A stretch of DNA of 64,000 nucleotides from the NCBI GenBank assembly GCA_028703495.1, contig JAQVMT010000001.1:186001-250000 (forward strand). Reading direction: 5' to 3'. Origin of the DNA: Clostridia bacterium (GTDB taxonomy: Bacteria > Bacillota > Clostridia > Christensenellales > CAG-314). The translations under genes were made by a program, and so were the position numbers. Positions 62,406-64,000 of the stretch are shown here, piece after piece (within the stretch, counting starts at the first letter, position 1; each line of letters opens with the position of its first letter). Below the pieces are notes generated by a model that saw only the letters and a program-made list of their open reading frames with translations, ran no database searches and was not told the DNA's origin.

Positions 62406-62572
62406 GATAAAAACAGTTCTGCTGTCGGGCAAGGGGGCATCATATGGTAAAACAGTTCTGCTGTCGGGCAAGGGGCATCAGCCGGTAAAATCAGCTGTGC
62501 TGTTGGGCAAGGGGCGTCAGTCGGTAAAAACAGCTGTGCTGTCCCGTAATTAAAGCTCTGCTGTCGGTATCT
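62406..62572. repeat. 39-bp tandem repeat next to pilT, about four units
   Basis: GGTAAAAACAGTTCTGCTGTCGGGCAAGGGGCATCAG-type units begin near 62406, 62446, 62484 and 62523, with a partial one near 62550 that touches the pilT stop. Each has an ACAG/CTGT inverted repeat. The opposite strand reads as an open frame repeating DAPCPTAELF, which I treat as a by-product of the repeat. Confidence 0.8.
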
Positions 62573-63653
62573 ATTGAGCTTCTGCGAGGTTTGCGACGTA
62601 CTGTTCATAGCTGATGATTTTGTCCTTATACATCTGTTCCAAGCACTTATCCATAAGGTTCATACCCACGCCCTGACTCATACTGATTGTGCTTGCTATC
62701 TGGTGATTTTTGCCCATACGGATAAGCGAGCGAATAGCGGGATTCATTATCATGACCTCGTAGGCGGCAACTCTTTTATTGAGGGTATAGCTGGGAATCA
62801 GCATTTGCGACACTACGCCGATAAGCACGGAGGATAGCTGTGTTTTTACCTGAGCATGTTGTGTTTCGGGGAAGACGTCGATAATTCTGTCGATTGTGGA
62901 GGTCGCGCTTCTGGTGTGCAAGGTGCTTAACACAAGGTGTCCTGTTTCTGCGGCGGTCAGCGCAGCTCCGATTGTTTCCAAATCTCTCATCTCGCCGATT
63001 ACGATAACGTCGGGATCCTCTCTGAATATGGAGCGAAGCGAGTTGGCAAAGTCCAAAGTGTCCCTGCCTACTTCCTTTTGCGTAATAATGCTCTTTTTGG
63101 GCGAATATATGTACTCGATAGGCTGTTCAACCGTGATTATATGACAGTTGCGTTCGCTGTTTATTACGTCCACCATCGCCGCCAAGGTCGTGCTTTTGCC
63201 GCTTCCCGTGGCACCTGTGACAAGCACAAGCCCCGTAGGACGTCTGCAAAATTCGCGCAATTTGGAGGGCAAGCCCAGCTCCTCCAAGCTCTTGATTTTA
63301 TTGTTGAGCAGTCGGGTTGCGATTCCGAAGTGTCCCATCTGCATAAAGACGTTAATACGAAAGCTGTAACCGTAAGCAGTGTAGTTTTTGTCAACTTCCT
63401 TTGCATTTTCCACGCTTGCCACCTGTTCGGGCGTGATTATCTGCTTTGCGAGCTCCTTTGCATCGGTTTCGGTGACTATATAGTCGTCGTATCGCCTGTA
63501 ATCTCCCATTACTCTGAAATTTACGGGCAATCCGACCGATATCAAAATATCCGAGGCGTTGACCTCGATTCCTTTCTTCAACAGCTCGTCATAAACCAAA
63601 AACGTGGACACACTTTTTATATCGTTTACCTTCAACCCCTCAAATTCCGCCAT
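62571..63653 (-). CDS. pilT: PilT-type twitching/retraction ATPase
   Basis: This 360-aa secretion ATPase belongs to the PilT/PilU group, which powers type IV pilus retraction. It shows the Walker A GATGSGKST near 145, the Asp box, Walker B DPDVIVIGEMRD near 220 and the His box TGHLVLSTLHTRSA near 242. Length is typical. No other pilus gene is present in the window. The start ATG has AAGGAG about a dozen bases upstream, an unusually long spacing. Confidence 0.94.
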   Translation of the reverse strand: MAEFEGLKVNDIKSVSTFLVYDELLKKGIEVNASDILISVGLPVNFRVMGDYRRYDDYIVTETDAKELAKQIITPEQVASVENAKEVDKNYTAYGYSFRINVFMQMGHFGIATRLLNNKIKSLEELGLPSKLREFCRRPTGLVLVTGATGSGKSTTLAAMVDVINSERNCHIITVEQPIEYIYSPKKSIITQKEVGRDTLDFANSLRSIFREDPDVIVIGEMRDLETIGAALTAAETGHLVLSTLHTRSATSTIDRIIDVFPETQHAQVKTQLSSVLIGVVSQMLIPSYTLNKRVAAYEVMIMNPAIRSLIRMGKNHQIASTISMSQGVGMNLMDKCLEQMYKDKIISYEQYVANLAEAQ

Positions 63654-63884
63654 GTTAACCTCTGCTCCTTCTTCGCACCAAATACGTTGATGCGTTTTGT
63701 ATATTTCTCACCATAAATCAGTCAAATTCAGTTGAATACTATCTTGAACCATATTTACGAAAAGATTGATGCGCTTCGAGTTTTATTTAAACATCATCTT
63801 TTACTAACAGTTTAGGCATTTGAATGCCATATGCAAGCTTGACAGTAGCTTTTTCAAAATATTCTTTAATAACCGACATCAATC
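63654..63884. other. Intergenic region upstream of pilT
   Basis: A/T-rich, no gene or clear promoter recognised on either strand. Confidence 0.5.
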
Positions 63885-64000
63885 CTATAATTCTGCGTTA
63901 TTAATCCTTTGATATTCATCCCTTAAAATGGAATAGACATTCTCGTCCTTGACAACGCCGTCTGCGGTTATGTACGAGCTTCTCAGTTTACCTTCGTATA
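63885..64000 (-). CDS. GNAT-type N-acetyltransferase, C-terminal fragment
   Basis: The last 37 residues and the stop of a minus-strand gene that enters at the right edge. The translation begins YEGKLRSSYITADG and contains VYSILRDEYQ, matching the final two strands of RimJ/RimL-like GNAT acetyltransferases (usual pattern YEGxLR...xxYSxLRxE). These enzymes transfer acetyl groups from acetyl-CoA to amino groups; the substrate cannot be judged from the fragment. Confidence 0.65.
   Translation of the reverse strand, partial: YEGKLRSSYITADGVVKDENVYSILRDEYQRINNAEL

Noticed and set aside
62327..62608. 93-codon frame with DAPCPTAELF repeats
   Set aside because: It lies wholly in the 39-bp tandem repeat and overlaps the end of pilT in another frame; the repeat explains the pattern.

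Overview
The window reads as a chromosomal segment of an uncultured member of the Bacillota (Firmicutes), most likely a gut-type Clostridia relative. This rests on gene content and order: der-plsY, ruvX-DUF1292, rpsB-tsf-pyrH-frr, rpmG-secE-nusG-rplKAJL, DUF4364, an RseC-like protein, BspA-type leucine-rich repeats and InlB-type repeats on lipoproteins. Strong Shine-Dalgarno sites and TTGACA/TATAAT promoters with 17-bp spacers fit the same assignment. I see no rRNA, tRNA, transposase, integrase, prophage or CRISPR array. The base composition is moderate and rather even.

Layout. 1-5300: ribosome-assembly GTPase der, plsY, then typA and a cytidylate-kinase-like gene on the minus strand; the kinase-like gene has a strong promoter and a long structured leader. 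5750-12400: one gene for a 2165-aa secreted PHP phosphoesterase with OB-fold-like repeats. 12700-19900: a galU-type nucleotidyltransferase, then a response regulator and histidine kinase followed by a VTC-type polyphosphate polymerase, a DUF4956 membrane protein and a Cthe_2159-like carbohydrate-binding lipoprotein. 19970-21630: a candidate non-coding RNA, a 50-aa YtxH-like gene, ruvX and a DUF1292 protein with a cysteine/histidine-rich tail. 22100-30200: rpsB, tsf, pyrH, frr, aspS, an RseC-like gene, a thioredoxin-like gene and glyA. 30600-38600 (minus strand): three tandem M42 metallopeptidases, then the shikimate operon aroE-aroB-aroA-aroC. 38800-40130: DUF4364 and DUF2087 genes. 40450-50470 (minus strand): a 2747-aa lipoprotein joining a subtilisin-like protease to about 1600 residues of BspA-type repeats, preceded in the same operon by an InlB-repeat lipoprotein. 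51400-54300: a winged-helix protein, a small membrane protein and a transglutaminase-fold protein that has lost its catalytic cysteine. 54700-58810: rpmG-secE-nusG-rplK-rplA-(L10 leader)-rplJ-rplL, ending at a terminator with no rpoB behind it. 58900-64000: a short-chain dehydrogenase, rplI, an M1-peptidase-like lipoprotein lacking its zinc ligands, a block of intergenic repeats, pilT and the end of a GNAT acetyltransferase gene.

Three themes stand out. The first is heavy investment in very large cell-surface proteins (PHP/OB, S8/BspA, InlB/helical, Cthe_2159, M1-like). The second is repeated loss of catalytic residues from enzyme folds, seen in the transglutaminase-like and M1-like proteins. 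The third is degenerate tandem repeats just downstream of genes; at galU, glyA and the transglutaminase-like gene the repeat unit includes the coding 3' end. The best candidates for new biology are the kinase-like gene's leader RNA, the ~300-nt RNA near 20150, the two-component/VTC/DUF4956/Cthe_2159 cluster, the protease-BspA fusion and the CxC-tailed DUF1292 protein.
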